The position numbers were made by a program, and so were the translations under genes. A stretch of 52,800 nucleotides of DNA from an uncultured Elusimicrobia bacterium (GTDB lineage: Bacteria; Elusimicrobiota; Elusimicrobia; Elusimicrobiales; Elusimicrobiaceae): assembly GCA_945913025.1 (NCBI GenBank), contig CAMECJ010000010.1, positions 1 through 52,800 of the forward strand, given 5' to 3'. Numbering within the stretch: the stretch's first letter is position 1; each line of letters begins with the position of its first letter. Below the pieces are notes generated by a model. That model made no database searches. It worked only from the letters and a program-made list of their open reading frames with translations, and was not told where the DNA came from. Positions 33,813-42,014 of the stretch are shown here, one piece after another.

Positions 33813-34704
33813 TCGTTAAACTCCTATGAAATGTCGTAAAGAAAACAGTCCGTTCCTTGTTTTGTAATTTACGTACCAAATTTTTTGCATCCTTTTCAGT
33901 TTCAACTAAAGCAAAAACCGTGGAGCCGGAACCAGACATTAAAACTGCATCTGTATTTGTTTTTCTCAAATCGAGCAGCACATTTCGTACAGAGTTTGTA
34001 AAAGGAACAACGCACTCCTCCAGCCGGTTGAATAACAAATGCTTCCAGCCGGCCAGCGAACTGGCACATCTTAGGTATGTTATTAATTTATCTAAATTAG
34101 AGCGGTTTGTCAAGACCGTTTGTTGATCGGGCAATTTTAACCGTGCAAAAACCCCCTTGGTGGGCACAACCGTATTGGGGTAAGCGAGCACCAGCCACGG
34201 CAGCGGGCCGCCGGCGGGCACAGGCGTTAATTTTTCGCCGATGCCTTCCCCTTTTAAAAAAGTTTCCTCGTACATAAAAAGCGGTACGTCCGCTCCCAGT
34301 TTGGCACACGCGGAAAGCAGCTCGTTTTTATCTTTGCCGAAAATTTCGCATAATGCGAGTATTACGCCCGCCGCGTCCGAAGATCCTCCGCCGAGGCCCG
34401 CGCCGGTGGGGGTGTGTTTGTCGAGTGTCATGTCAATGCGGGCGGACAATTTAAAATGTTCCAAAAATGCGCGCGCGGCGCGGCAAGCCAAATTGGTTTC
34501 GTCGGATTTTAGCATCTTGCCTACGGGGCCCGTCAGTTTGAGCGTAATTTCGGTTTGCGGGGCGGGTGTAGCGTCTACGCTTAACGTATCGCCAAAGTTA
34601 ATTTTGGCAAACAGCGTGGCCAGCTCGTGGTAGCCGTCGGGCCGTTTGCCGCAGACTTCCAAAAATAAATTCACTTTGGCGGGGCAAAAACGCGTGATTT
34701 TCAT
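33739..34704 (-). CDS. ispE: 4-diphosphocytidyl-2-C-methyl-D-erythritol kinase
   Basis: This GHMP kinase phosphorylates CDP-ME in the MEP isoprenoid pathway. PAKVNLFLEV with its catalytic Lys10 is at the N-terminus and the ATP loop PTGAGLGGGSSD is at 99-110. At 321 residues it is somewhat long: after the usual ending TTFHRSLTNE, a tail of about 23 residues reads through the spoVG RBS and start codon. Its ATG overlaps the stop of the MORN gene as ATGA. The pathway would supply undecaprenyl phosphate for the wall. Confidence 0.94.
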   Translation of the reverse strand: MKITRFCPAKVNLFLEVCGKRPDGYHELATLFAKINFGDTLSVDATPAPQTEITLKLTGPVGKMLKSDETNLACRAARAFLEHFKLSARIDMTLDKHTPTGAGLGGGSSDAAGVILALCEIFGKDKNELLSACAKLGADVPLFMYEETFLKGEGIGEKLTPVPAGGPLPWLVLAYPNTVVPTKGVFARLKLPDQQTVLTNRSNLDKLITYLRCASSLAGWKHLLFNRLEECVVPFTNSVRNVLLDLRKTNTDAVLMSGSGSTVFALVETEKDAKNLVRKLQNKERTVFFTTFHRSLTNENYGNKDTSYGRGSPKGVCQRDV

Positions 34705-35777
34705 AGGGCTTCTCTCTCCGTATTATGCACGAGCGCGCCCCAGTGGTATTCCTCCGAGGTTAACAGCTCGCCGGACGCAGCGTATACTTTTCGCAGGCCT
34801 TCGCGCATACCGTCCGCATAAAATTCTTCCAGCCGTACGGCGCCGTCCGTAAAGTAGGCTGTGCGGTCGCCGTCCAAGCGTCCGGCTTTATAGTTTTCCC
34901 GGTACCACAAGCCCCCCTCGGGAAAGTAAAGCGTGCGTTCTGCAGTAAGTTTACCGTCCAGATATTGTTCCTTGCTTTCCAAGTTTCCGTTGCGGTAGTA
35001 AGTTTGACGTTCCCCAGTTAGTTTGCCGTGGCGGAAATTTTCTGCCGCTTGTAAAACGCCTGATGGATAATATACTTTGCGTGTTCCGTGCAAGAGGGCG
35101 TTTTGGTATACACAGTCCGACCACGCTTTCCCCGCACTTTGATATTGGTAGTAATGTGCGTCTCCGTGCAGGATGCCGTCCTCGTACGTTTCGCGCGAAA
35201 GTATTTCGCCTGTATCGGTATAGCGCACCATTTCGCCGTTTAATTTATTGTTGCGGTAAACGGCTTCCATAATGACTTGTCCGCTTTCGTTAAATTCTTT
35301 GACGTTTCCGTCCGGAATTTCCCCAAGCAGTTCTACAATCATTCCGTTGGATGCAACGGTTTCCTCCGCCACTTCTTTTCCTTGCACATAAAAGGAACGG
35401 CTGCCTTTGCCGCTTTTGACGGTAGTGCCCGCATAGAACGGCGTTTCTTTTGGTTCTTCCGCGTTATTTTTAGCGGCGTTCTGTGCCGCGGCGGTGTGGT
35501 TGGTAACGTTGAGGAGCTGCCCGTCTTGATATAGTTCGCTGAAAGTGACGGAGTTATCTTGCAGGTTGATTACTTCCAGTAATCCGTCCGTTTTTCCGTT
35601 TTTTAGCGTTTTGACGGTTTTTGCAGTCACTTCGATTTGTTCCAATGTGCCTTCGGGCAGCGTGCCGGAAATGTTAATGACGTTATGGTCTTTATCCAAA
35701 AATTCTTTGGCCAGCGGAATCGCCTTAAAATAAGTGCGGCTGGTAGGGGTAACGATACAAATTGTTTTTTCTTTCAT
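34701..35777 (-). CDS. MORN-repeat variant protein
   Basis: The 358-residue protein has at least seven MORN-like repeats of about 22 residues in its C-terminal half, with cores such as NGEMVRYTDTGEILSRETY, HGTRKVYYPSGVLQAAENF and TGERQTYYRNGNLESKEQY. Residues 1-150 are less regular (MKEKTICIVTPTSRTYFKAIPLAKEF). No signal peptide is present. MORN-variant proteins of the YwqK type are widespread but mostly uncharacterised. It leads the operon with ispE and spoVG; an RBS and a possible TAAAAT -10 (35810-35805) lie upstream. Confidence 0.8.
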   Translation of the reverse strand: MKEKTICIVTPTSRTYFKAIPLAKEFLDKDHNVINISGTLPEGTLEQIEVTAKTVKTLKNGKTDGLLEVINLQDNSVTFSELYQDGQLLNVTNHTAAAQNAAKNNAEEPKETPFYAGTTVKSGKGSRSFYVQGKEVAEETVASNGMIVELLGEIPDGNVKEFNESGQVIMEAVYRNNKLNGEMVRYTDTGEILSRETYEDGILHGDAHYYQYQSAGKAWSDCVYQNALLHGTRKVYYPSGVLQAAENFRHGKLTGERQTYYRNGNLESKEQYLDGKLTAERTLYFPEGGLWYRENYKAGRLDGDRTAYFTDGAVRLEEFYADGMREGLRKVYAASGELLTSEEYHWGALVHNTEREAL

Positions 35778-36057
35778 ACGGAGTTCTCCGGTATATTTAC
35801 ATTTATTTTACAATAATTTTTATACATACTGCGCTGTGCTGATGTTTTTTGGATCATTTTGTTGAAAAGCGCTTGCATTTCTCTTATCCCTAAATAGCGG
35901 GGTGTATATAATCAGATGGGGCGGGGCTTGTCAGTAAGACAAATAGAGAAGATTGTCCGGTAAGGCAAGCTTTTTTAGCCTTATTTGTTTATCAGTTTGA
36001 ATAATTTTTTTGTTGAATAAATAGCCATACACACCGTATGCCTCCGACCGTTGGGCC

Positions 36058-36086
36058 TTGACTCGTGTTTTTTTTTTTGATACCAT
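36058..36086 (+). promoter_or_regulatory. poly-T-spacer promoter of the Cys-rich pilin gene
   Basis: TTGACT (36058-36063), a 17-nt spacer that contains eleven consecutive T, and a TGn-extended TACCAT (36081-36086). The predicted start is near 36093. The sequence from 35778 to 36057 has a TATAAT at 35907-35912 but no gene I can support. Confidence 0.5.
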
Positions 36087-36096
36087 TTTTCAGGTC

Positions 36097-36239
36097 GAGG
36101 AGTGGACTGGCGATGTACAAGGGGTGTTTAATTGCTTAAAATTGACCGGAGAAAGATTTAACCGGCCAGTCCCTCCTCAAGAGACACCGGAAACGGGAAG
36201 ATCGGTATGCCCGTTCTTCCCTATATTTTATGAGGAGGG
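36097..36239 (+). promoter_or_regulatory. leader with alternative anti-Shine-Dalgarno pairing
   Basis: GAGGAGtGGACTGGC (36097-36111) pairs with GCCAGTCCCTCCTC (36165-36178) in a 14-bp stem with one bulge. Within it CCCTCCTC (36171-36178) is also an exact 8-nt complement of the RBS GAGGAGGG (36232-36239). A further hairpin, GGGAAGA with TCTTCCC, lies between. Pairing the anti-SD upstream would free the RBS; pairing it with the RBS would shut translation off. Confidence 0.55.
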
Positions 36240-36242
36240 CGT

Positions 36243-37868
36243 ATGAAAAGTAAGAAGAAAGCCTTCACGCTGACGGAGCTGCTTGTCGTCGTCATTGTGA
36301 TAGGCGTATTGTCTGCGGCGGTTCTGCCGAAATTTAACAAAATCATTGAAACGCGTAAGACGACGGAAGCGGAAGAGCTGATGGCGGCCGTGCGTACGGA
36401 GCAGGAAAAACGCTGTGCGTTGGACAAGCCGTATTTAATGCAGATGTCCGAACTGACGGATGTCGTAAAGAATAACGATACGAATAATTTTACGATAACT
36501 TTGGCGTCCCGCGGGATAGACGCAGAAAGTAAAGGGAAATACTCGTACACGTTAAAAATGTTGTCCTATGCGGACGGGAGAATTTGTTGTGATGGAACGG
36601 CGTGCAGCAAGTTAAACAAGAACTATCCCACGTGTGAGGAACTAAAGACGAAAGCGGATTACCAAGAATCCCCTGCGGATTGTGCGGGGGAGACTCCCGC
36701 TCCGTCGTGTGACGGTAGTCATTATCAAGGGGAAAAATCTGTTAAATCGTGTGAGTGCGGCACGGTTAGTGCAACGTGGAGTTGCAACGCTTCTACGGGA
36801 TATGTGTGGAAATTGGGGGTATATCCTGCGTGTCCGGCAAAGCCTTCTGCGGAAAGGAAAGCGTGTGGGAACGGATATACGGGAGAGCAGACGCGCAGTG
36901 CGGTATGTAAAAACGGCGTATGGGATTGGAGTGAATGGACGGATACGTGTACTCTTGTTTGTGATATGAATAATCCGGCCGTTTCTAGCCGTGCACAAAC
37001 TTGCGAAATGGGCGGACATAACCCAAATTGGGTGGCAGGGTATTGGAATAAAACAAGTTGTAGTTGTGAATGTTCTGCGGGGGGGACTCTGGATCACGAA
37101 GGCGCCTGTATTTTCTGTAATAAGCTGGCTGAGCAAGAACGCTGTGAAGGGGTATCCCATAGCGGCCATACAGGTACGTGGAATATGAATACCTGCTCCT
37201 GCGATTGCCCTGCGGGGACATCATTGGATTCGCTGGGAGAATGTACGTCAAATTGTTACAATACCCGCGAGCAAGAAGCGTGTGAAAGGCCGTCTCATAC
37301 GGGCCATACCGGTGTATGGAATCTGGATACGTGTTCGTGCACTTGCCCTGCGGGGACATCATTGGATACATCAAACGGTGAATGTATAGGTTGTTGGGAT
37401 TATTATAAATACGATGCAAAAAAAGCGGAGGATGCTTGTATTTCCGCAGGTGGTAATTGGGGCGATTGTTGGTGTCAATGTCCGCAGGGAAGTTTGTGGG
37501 ATAGAAAACTTAAACAATGTGTAACTAGCGAATGTTCTGATGAATTGGCCCAAGCGTGGGGACAAGATATTTATTGGTGTACGAAACCGTCAGAAGCATA
37601 CGGAGTTTCCGGAACTTGGAATCCGACGGATTGCAAATGTAGCTGTCCGTTTCCTTATTATCACGAGGATCAGGGAAGCTGTGGTTGTGTGTTGGCCCCC
37701 GGTTACAGCGAAGACGATCGCGACAACGCGTCGTGCGGAAATTCAGTTGACTGTGAAGGTTGGGATCAAGACGCGTGGGACGCAGAACAGGATAGGTTAG
37801 ATCAGGAATTTGAAGACGGGGCCGACCGCGACTATGATTATGACTATGACTATGACGGCTATTGGTAA
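36243..37868 (+). CDS. pilin-like protein with Cys-rich tandem repeat region
   Basis: The 541-residue protein starts with a prepilin leader (MKSKKKA cut before Phe8) and FTLTELLVVVIVIGVLSAAVLPKF, then a short pilin domain to about residue 140. The rest is unlike a normal pilin: about 47 Cys in all, a segment resembling thrombospondin repeats (WDWSEWTDTC), and about five tandem modules of 45-50 residues with the core W....CxCxCPAGtsLD...GEC. It ends in a DYDYDYDYDGYW tail. It may be a minor pilin or pilus-tip adhesin exposed through disulfide-bonded modules. Trx and exported Trx-like genes follow. The start is set by GAGGAGGG and the leader sequence. Confidence 0.85.
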   Translation: MKSKKKAFTLTELLVVVIVIGVLSAAVLPKFNKIIETRKTTEAEELMAAVRTEQEKRCALDKPYLMQMSELTDVVKNNDTNNFTITLASRGIDAESKGKYSYTLKMLSYADGRICCDGTACSKLNKNYPTCEELKTKADYQESPADCAGETPAPSCDGSHYQGEKSVKSCECGTVSATWSCNASTGYVWKLGVYPACPAKPSAERKACGNGYTGEQTRSAVCKNGVWDWSEWTDTCTLVCDMNNPAVSSRAQTCEMGGHNPNWVAGYWNKTSCSCECSAGGTLDHEGACIFCNKLAEQERCEGVSHSGHTGTWNMNTCSCDCPAGTSLDSLGECTSNCYNTREQEACERPSHTGHTGVWNLDTCSCTCPAGTSLDTSNGECIGCWDYYKYDAKKAEDACISAGGNWGDCWCQCPQGSLWDRKLKQCVTSECSDELAQAWGQDIYWCTKPSEAYGVSGTWNPTDCKCSCPFPYYHEDQGSCGCVLAPGYSEDDRDNASCGNSVDCEGWDQDAWDAEQDRLDQEFEDGADRDYDYDYDYDGYW

Positions 37869-37899
37869 GCTGATGTTGCGCGGTTAAGAAAATATTTCA

Positions 37900-37930
37900 C
37901 AGGAGAGACAAAAGCAGTCTCTCCTGTTTT
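37900..37930 (+). terminator. terminator after the Cys-rich pilin
   Basis: CAGGAGAGAC (37900-37909) pairs perfectly with GTCTCTCCTG (37917-37926), followed by TTTT. Confidence 0.85.
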
Positions 37931-37950
37931 AACGCTTGACAGGTTAGTGT

Positions 37951-37980
37951 TTGTCTGGTAACCTTTAATTATAGTACAGT
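37951..37980 (+). promoter_or_regulatory. possible trxA promoter
   Basis: TTGTCT (37951-37956), an 18-nt spacer and TACAGT (37975-37980). A perfect TTGACA at 37936 has no good -10 at normal distance. The RBS GGGGGAAGG precedes trxA. Confidence 0.35.
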
Positions 37981-38012
37981 ATATACATAGATTAAATTTT
38001 AAGGGGGAAGGT

Positions 38013-38333
38013 ATGAGTGAAGTTGTGTTGACCGATGCAAATTTTGAAGAAGAAGTGCTGAAGTATAAAGGAACAGTAATGGTGGATTTTTGGGCTACTT
38101 GGTGCGGTCCGTGCCGTATGTTGGCTCCGGTAGTGGAAGAAATTGCCGCCGAATATGCGGGCAAGGCCAAAATCTGCAAGCTGGATACGGATCAGGCTCC
38201 CGACGCTTGCGCCAAATACCGTATTTCTTCCGTGCCCACCATTATTTTCTTTAAAGACGGACAAATCGCCGGACAAACGGTGGGATTACAATCCAAAGCC
38301 GCTTTACAGGAAAAATTAAACGCCTTGTTATAA
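38013..38333 (+). CDS. trxA: thioredoxin
   Basis: This 106-residue cytosolic thioredoxin has the active site WCGPC (Cys31, Cys34) and the cis-Pro loop VPT in SSVPTIIFFKDG. It has no signal peptide, so it reduces cytosolic disulfides. An exported thioredoxin-fold gene follows 10 nt later, and the Cys-rich pilin lies upstream behind a terminator. Confidence 0.95.
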   Translation: MSEVVLTDANFEEEVLKYKGTVMVDFWATWCGPCRMLAPVVEEIAAEYAGKAKICKLDTDQAPDACAKYRISSVPTIIFFKDGQIAGQTVGLQSKAALQEKLNALL

Positions 38334-38343
38334 GAGGTATTAT

Positions 38344-38778
38344 ATGAAAAAAATGATTGTTGCGATAGCAGTTGGTTTTTTCGCGTTTTGCGCGGTTGAT
38401 TTACGCGCACAGACTCCGGCTGCGGTTACACAACTGACCAGCGCGGCGTATGCCTCTATGAAGAAAGATGACGTATATGTCGTTATGTTTAGCATGAGCG
38501 GCTGCGGTCCGTGCGTAAGAGCCAAAAAAACGCTGCTGCCGGCCTTGGTCAAAAAATACGAAAATGTTTCCAATGTACACGTGTATGTGTTCCCCGTAGA
38601 CGCGGACAAAGCCGCCTCGGACGGTACGCATTTGTATACACAGCTGGGTGTTTCGCAGGCGCCGACCTTTGTTGTGTTGTATAATGATACGCCAATGTTT
38701 TCCCACAGCGGGTTTTCTCCGGACTCGCAAGCCAAACTGGAAGCGGAAATTGATTCCGCTGTTTCTCGTGTAAAATAA
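38344..38778 (+). CDS. exported thioredoxin-fold protein
   Basis: The 144-residue protein has a signal peptide (MKKMIVAIAVGFFAFCAVDLRA) and a thioredoxin domain with CGPC at 54-57 and a cis-Pro in QAPTFVVLY. It should act in the periplasm, either as a reductant fed by a DsbD-like protein or as a disulfide isomerase. It is cotranscribed with trxA. The nearby Cys-rich pilin is a plausible client, but this is inference from position only. Confidence 0.85.
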   Translation: MKKMIVAIAVGFFAFCAVDLRAQTPAAVTQLTSAAYASMKKDDVYVVMFSMSGCGPCVRAKKTLLPALVKKYENVSNVHVYVFPVDADKAASDGTHLYTQLGVSQAPTFVVLYNDTPMFSHSGFSPDSQAKLEAEIDSAVSRVK

Positions 38779-38787
38779 ATGCTTTAT

Positions 38788-38812
38788 CCCGCCCTGTAAA
38801 CGGGGCGGGTAT
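38788..38812 (+). terminator. possible terminator between the Trx-like gene and polA
   Basis: CCCGCCC (38788-38794) pairs with GGGCGGG (38803-38809). The following TATCTT is a poor T run, so termination may be partial. Confidence 0.45.
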
Positions 38813-38833
38813 CTTATTTACCTATCCCGTTTT

Positions 38834-41413
38834 ATGACCAATTTCCAGCCTCAATTTTTTTTAGTGGACGCCCATAATTTTCTGCACCGTAATTATCACG
38901 CGCTGCCGAAACTGACTACCTCCTCCGGCCAAGAGGTGGGTGCGTTGTACGGGTTTATGCGTTGGCTGATTAAAATGCTGCGCGAATATAATCCGGCCTA
39001 CGCCGCCGTTTGTTTTGATTCCGCCGGCGGCTGTGCGCGGCGCAAACAGTTGTGGCCCGCTTATAAGGGTACGCGCAAAAAACCGGACGACGCGCTCATC
39101 AGCCAGTTGAATTTAGCGCGCGGAATGGTGGAACGGCTGGGGCTGGCTATGGTAGCCAAGCAAGGAATTGAAGCCGATGATTTAATGGCTTTTTTGGCCC
39201 GCCGCGCCGCGCGCGAAAACGTGCCGAGCGTGCTTGCCACTACCGATAAAGACGTATATCAATTTTTAAATGATTTCATTCATATCTGGCCTGGCGGCGG
39301 AAAGGACGGTTTCAAAGGGCCGGAAGCCGCCAAAGAAAAATTCGGCGTAGACGTAAAATTTCTGCCCGATTATTTTTCCATTGTAGGCGACGCTGCAGAT
39401 AATATCCCGGGGATAATGGGCGTCGGTCCCAAAAGCGCGGTGGACTTGATTGAAAAATTCGGACACTTGGAGGATATCCTCCGCGCCGCTCATAACGACA
39501 GCCCGGATATCAAGGCCTCCGTCGCCAAAAAAATCCGCGAACACGAGGGGGAGGCGCTGCTTTCCAAACAGCTCGTTGTGTTTGATTCCGATTTGGATAT
39601 GGCGTTTGATTTAAACGATTACCGCGTCCGCACGCCGGACCGCGCGGATTTAGCCGCGCTGTTTGAACAGTACGAATTTAAAAATCTGCTTGATTTGTAT
39701 GACGCGCCGCGCCGCCCGTTCGCCGTTCAAACGATGCAGACTCCGGCGGCGGAAATGACGCTTTCGGACGCGCTGAAAAAGGCCGGGACCGCGCCGCGCA
39801 TATTTTTGCACGCGCAGGATGATTATTTGCTTTTAGGGCTTAGCGAGGAGGAATTGTCCCTCACGCCGCTTTCGGAGGTGCGTCCGTGGGAACGCGAAGC
39901 GCTTAAAAAGCTGGTGGAAAACGATGCGGCGGAAAAAATCGGTTATGATTTAAAGCTGACGCTTCGTGAGTTGGACATTAACGTGCGCGGACAGTTTATC
40001 AACTGTTTTGACGGCCGCTTGGCGCGCTACTTGTTAAATCCGTCGGGCGATTTGAGTTTTTCGGGCGCGTGCGCGGATTATTTTTCCGCCATCATTAATG
40101 ACGAAGACCCATTAGAGCTGCTGCGTGCATACAACCGTTTCGGGTGGAAACTGCGGGAAATTCTGACGCAAAAACTAAAAGAAAGCGGACAGTTCGATTT
40201 GCTGCGCACACTGGAATTGCCGCTGATGATGGTGCTGTCCGATATGGAATTTGCGGGGCTGCGCGTAGACACGGGGTGGCTCGAAAGTTTTAAAGTATTG
40301 CTGGAGCGCGAAATCGAACGCTTGCAAAAAGACGTGGACGCCCGCGCGGGATATCCCGTCAACATCAACTCCACCAAACAGCTGGGGACGCTTCTTTTTG
40401 AACAGATGCAAATTCCGCCCGTTAAAAAAACGAAAACGGGTTATTCCACGGACGAAGAAGTGCTGGAACAAATCGCGCAGACATATCCCGTCGCGCGCGA
40501 CATTCTGGACTATCGCGCCAACGCCAAATTAAAGTCTACTTACGTGGATAATCTGCTTTTAATGGCGGACGAGAACGATAAAGTTCACTCGTATCTGGAC
40601 CAAACGGGTACGGTTACGGGCCGCCTGTCCAGCTCCAGCCCCAACCTGCAAAACATTCCCGTCCGCACCGAAAAGGGCCGCTGGCTGCGTAAAGCGTTCT
40701 GCGCCGCGCCGGACAATGTAATGCTGAGTGTGGACTATTCGCAAATTGACCTGCGCGTTTTGGCGCACGAAAGCCAGGATCCGGCGCTTATTCAGGCGTT
40801 TTTAGACGGAGGAGATATTCACACCCAAACGGCTTCGCAGATTTTTAACGTGATGCCTTTAATGGTTACGGACGAAATGCGCTCTAGTGCAAAAGCAATT
40901 AATTTTGGTATCATTTATGGACAGGGGCCGATGGGGCTTTCCCAAGCGCTGGGGATTTCTATGCGCGAGGCCAAAGAGTATATCGACAATTATTTTAAGA
41001 ACTTCCGCGTTGTGCGCGAATGGATAGATGCAAACGTCGCGCTCGCCCGCCAGAACGGTTACGTTAAAACGATGTTGGGCCACGTGCGTTATTTGCCCGA
41101 ATTTAATATGGGTATTGGAGCTATGGCGTCTTTTGCGCAGCGTGCGGCAATTAACACTATTGTGCAGGGCGGATCGGCGGACATCATAAAAAAAGCGATG
41201 ATTGACGTTTTCTCCGCTTACCGCGGTACGGCCGTGCAGATGACGATGCAGGTGCACGACGAGCTCATTTTTGAACTACCGCAAAATATTTTGGGCGAAA
41301 CGGCCGCACGCATTAAAGAGTTAATGCAAAACGCTGTCCGTCTGCGTGTGCCGTTGTTGGCGGCGGCCAAGGCCGGCCCCAACTGGTACGATCTGGAAAA
41401 ACTGCCTTTATGA
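38834..41413 (+). CDS. polA: DNA polymerase I
   Basis: The 859-residue enzyme fills gaps and removes Okazaki primers. The N-terminal 5'-3' exonuclease domain (1-290) keeps its acidic residues (FLVDAHNFLHR, GIEADDLMAF, TTDKDVYQ, GDAADNIPG, GVGPKSA). The middle 3'-5' exonuclease-like domain lacks the DxE of motif I (RIFLHAQDDYLLLGL), so proofreading is probably absent, as in Taq polymerase. Polymerase motifs are intact: DYSQIDLR (Asp634), RSSAKAINFGIIYG, and VHDE (His808, Asp809, Glu810). The ATG has no visible Shine-Dalgarno. The stop overlaps the coaE start as ATGA. Confidence 0.96.
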   Translation: MTNFQPQFFLVDAHNFLHRNYHALPKLTTSSGQEVGALYGFMRWLIKMLREYNPAYAAVCFDSAGGCARRKQLWPAYKGTRKKPDDALISQLNLARGMVERLGLAMVAKQGIEADDLMAFLARRAARENVPSVLATTDKDVYQFLNDFIHIWPGGGKDGFKGPEAAKEKFGVDVKFLPDYFSIVGDAADNIPGIMGVGPKSAVDLIEKFGHLEDILRAAHNDSPDIKASVAKKIREHEGEALLSKQLVVFDSDLDMAFDLNDYRVRTPDRADLAALFEQYEFKNLLDLYDAPRRPFAVQTMQTPAAEMTLSDALKKAGTAPRIFLHAQDDYLLLGLSEEELSLTPLSEVRPWEREALKKLVENDAAEKIGYDLKLTLRELDINVRGQFINCFDGRLARYLLNPSGDLSFSGACADYFSAIINDEDPLELLRAYNRFGWKLREILTQKLKESGQFDLLRTLELPLMMVLSDMEFAGLRVDTGWLESFKVLLEREIERLQKDVDARAGYPVNINSTKQLGTLLFEQMQIPPVKKTKTGYSTDEEVLEQIAQTYPVARDILDYRANAKLKSTYVDNLLLMADENDKVHSYLDQTGTVTGRLSSSSPNLQNIPVRTEKGRWLRKAFCAAPDNVMLSVDYSQIDLRVLAHESQDPALIQAFLDGGDIHTQTASQIFNVMPLMVTDEMRSSAKAINFGIIYGQGPMGLSQALGISMREAKEYIDNYFKNFRVVREWIDANVALARQNGYVKTMLGHVRYLPEFNMGIGAMASFAQRAAINTIVQGGSADIIKKAMIDVFSAYRGTAVQMTMQVHDELIFELPQNILGETAARIKELMQNAVRLRVPLLAAAKAGPNWYDLEKLPL

Positions 41414-42000
41414 CGTTGCGCGTAAAAAATAAATTGGTGGCGGGGCTTACGGGCGGCATTGCAAGCGGCAAGAGCACCGCGCTTGCGTATTTCGCCGAAA
41501 ACGGAGCGGATACCTTGTCCGCCGACGATTTGGTGCGGGAGCTTTACAAAACTCCCGCTGTGCAAAAACAGCTGGCCGAATGGTTCGGCACATACGATGC
41601 GGCCCAAGTGGCCGAACGTATTTTTTCGGATGACAAGGCCCGTAAAAAACTGGAAGATTTTTTGCATCCCTTGGTGCACGATATGGCCGTCAGGCGTATT
41701 CACGCGTCGGCAAAGCCCTTTGTTGTGTTCGAGGTACCGCTGTTGTTTGAAGCGGGGTGGAACAAACTGACCGATCTTAATATTTTAGTGGTGGGCGACC
41801 CGCAAATGCTGGACGAACGTCTGGCCGCGCGGGGCCTCAGCCGCCAAGAGTACGAACGCCGTCGGTCCGTCCAAATGCCGGACAGCAAAAAAGCCCGCCT
41901 TGCCAATGTGCTGTTTTTTAACGGGGGCTCAAAAGAAGATTTAGGACTAAAAGTGCAGCGTCTTTGCCGGGCGCTGGAATATATTTACGGATTTAAGTAA
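41410..42000 (+). CDS. coaE: dephospho-CoA kinase
   Basis: The 196-residue P-loop kinase does the last step of CoA synthesis. Walker [10 protein letters not shown] is at 15-23, the Asp of ADDLVRELY binds substrate, and the CoA-domain helices [14 protein letters not shown] and [11 protein letters not shown] are typical. It is translationally coupled to polA by a 4-bp overlap, a common polA-coaE arrangement, and is followed by rho after 14 nt. CoA is also the donor of the phosphopantetheine used by the PPTase. Confidence 0.95.
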   Translation: MTLRVKNKLVAGLTGGIASGKSTALAYFAENGADTLSADDLVRELYKTPAVQKQLAEWFGTYDAAQVAERIFSDDKARKKLEDFLHPLVHDMAVRRIHASAKPFVVFEVPLLFEAGWNKLTDLNILVVGDPQMLDERLAARGLSRQEYERRRSVQMPDSKKARLANVLFFNGGSKEDLGLKVQRLCRALEYIYGFK

Positions 42001-42014
42001 GGAGTCTATACATT

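Noticed and set aside
36093-36242. Known riboswitch class (cyclic-di-GMP) in the pilin leader
   Set aside because: I looked for the GEMM core and its tetraloop/receptor signatures and did not see them.
36058-36246. 62-codon ORF in the leader of the Cys-rich pilin
   Set aside because: It spans promoter, poly-T tract and leader stems and has no RBS.
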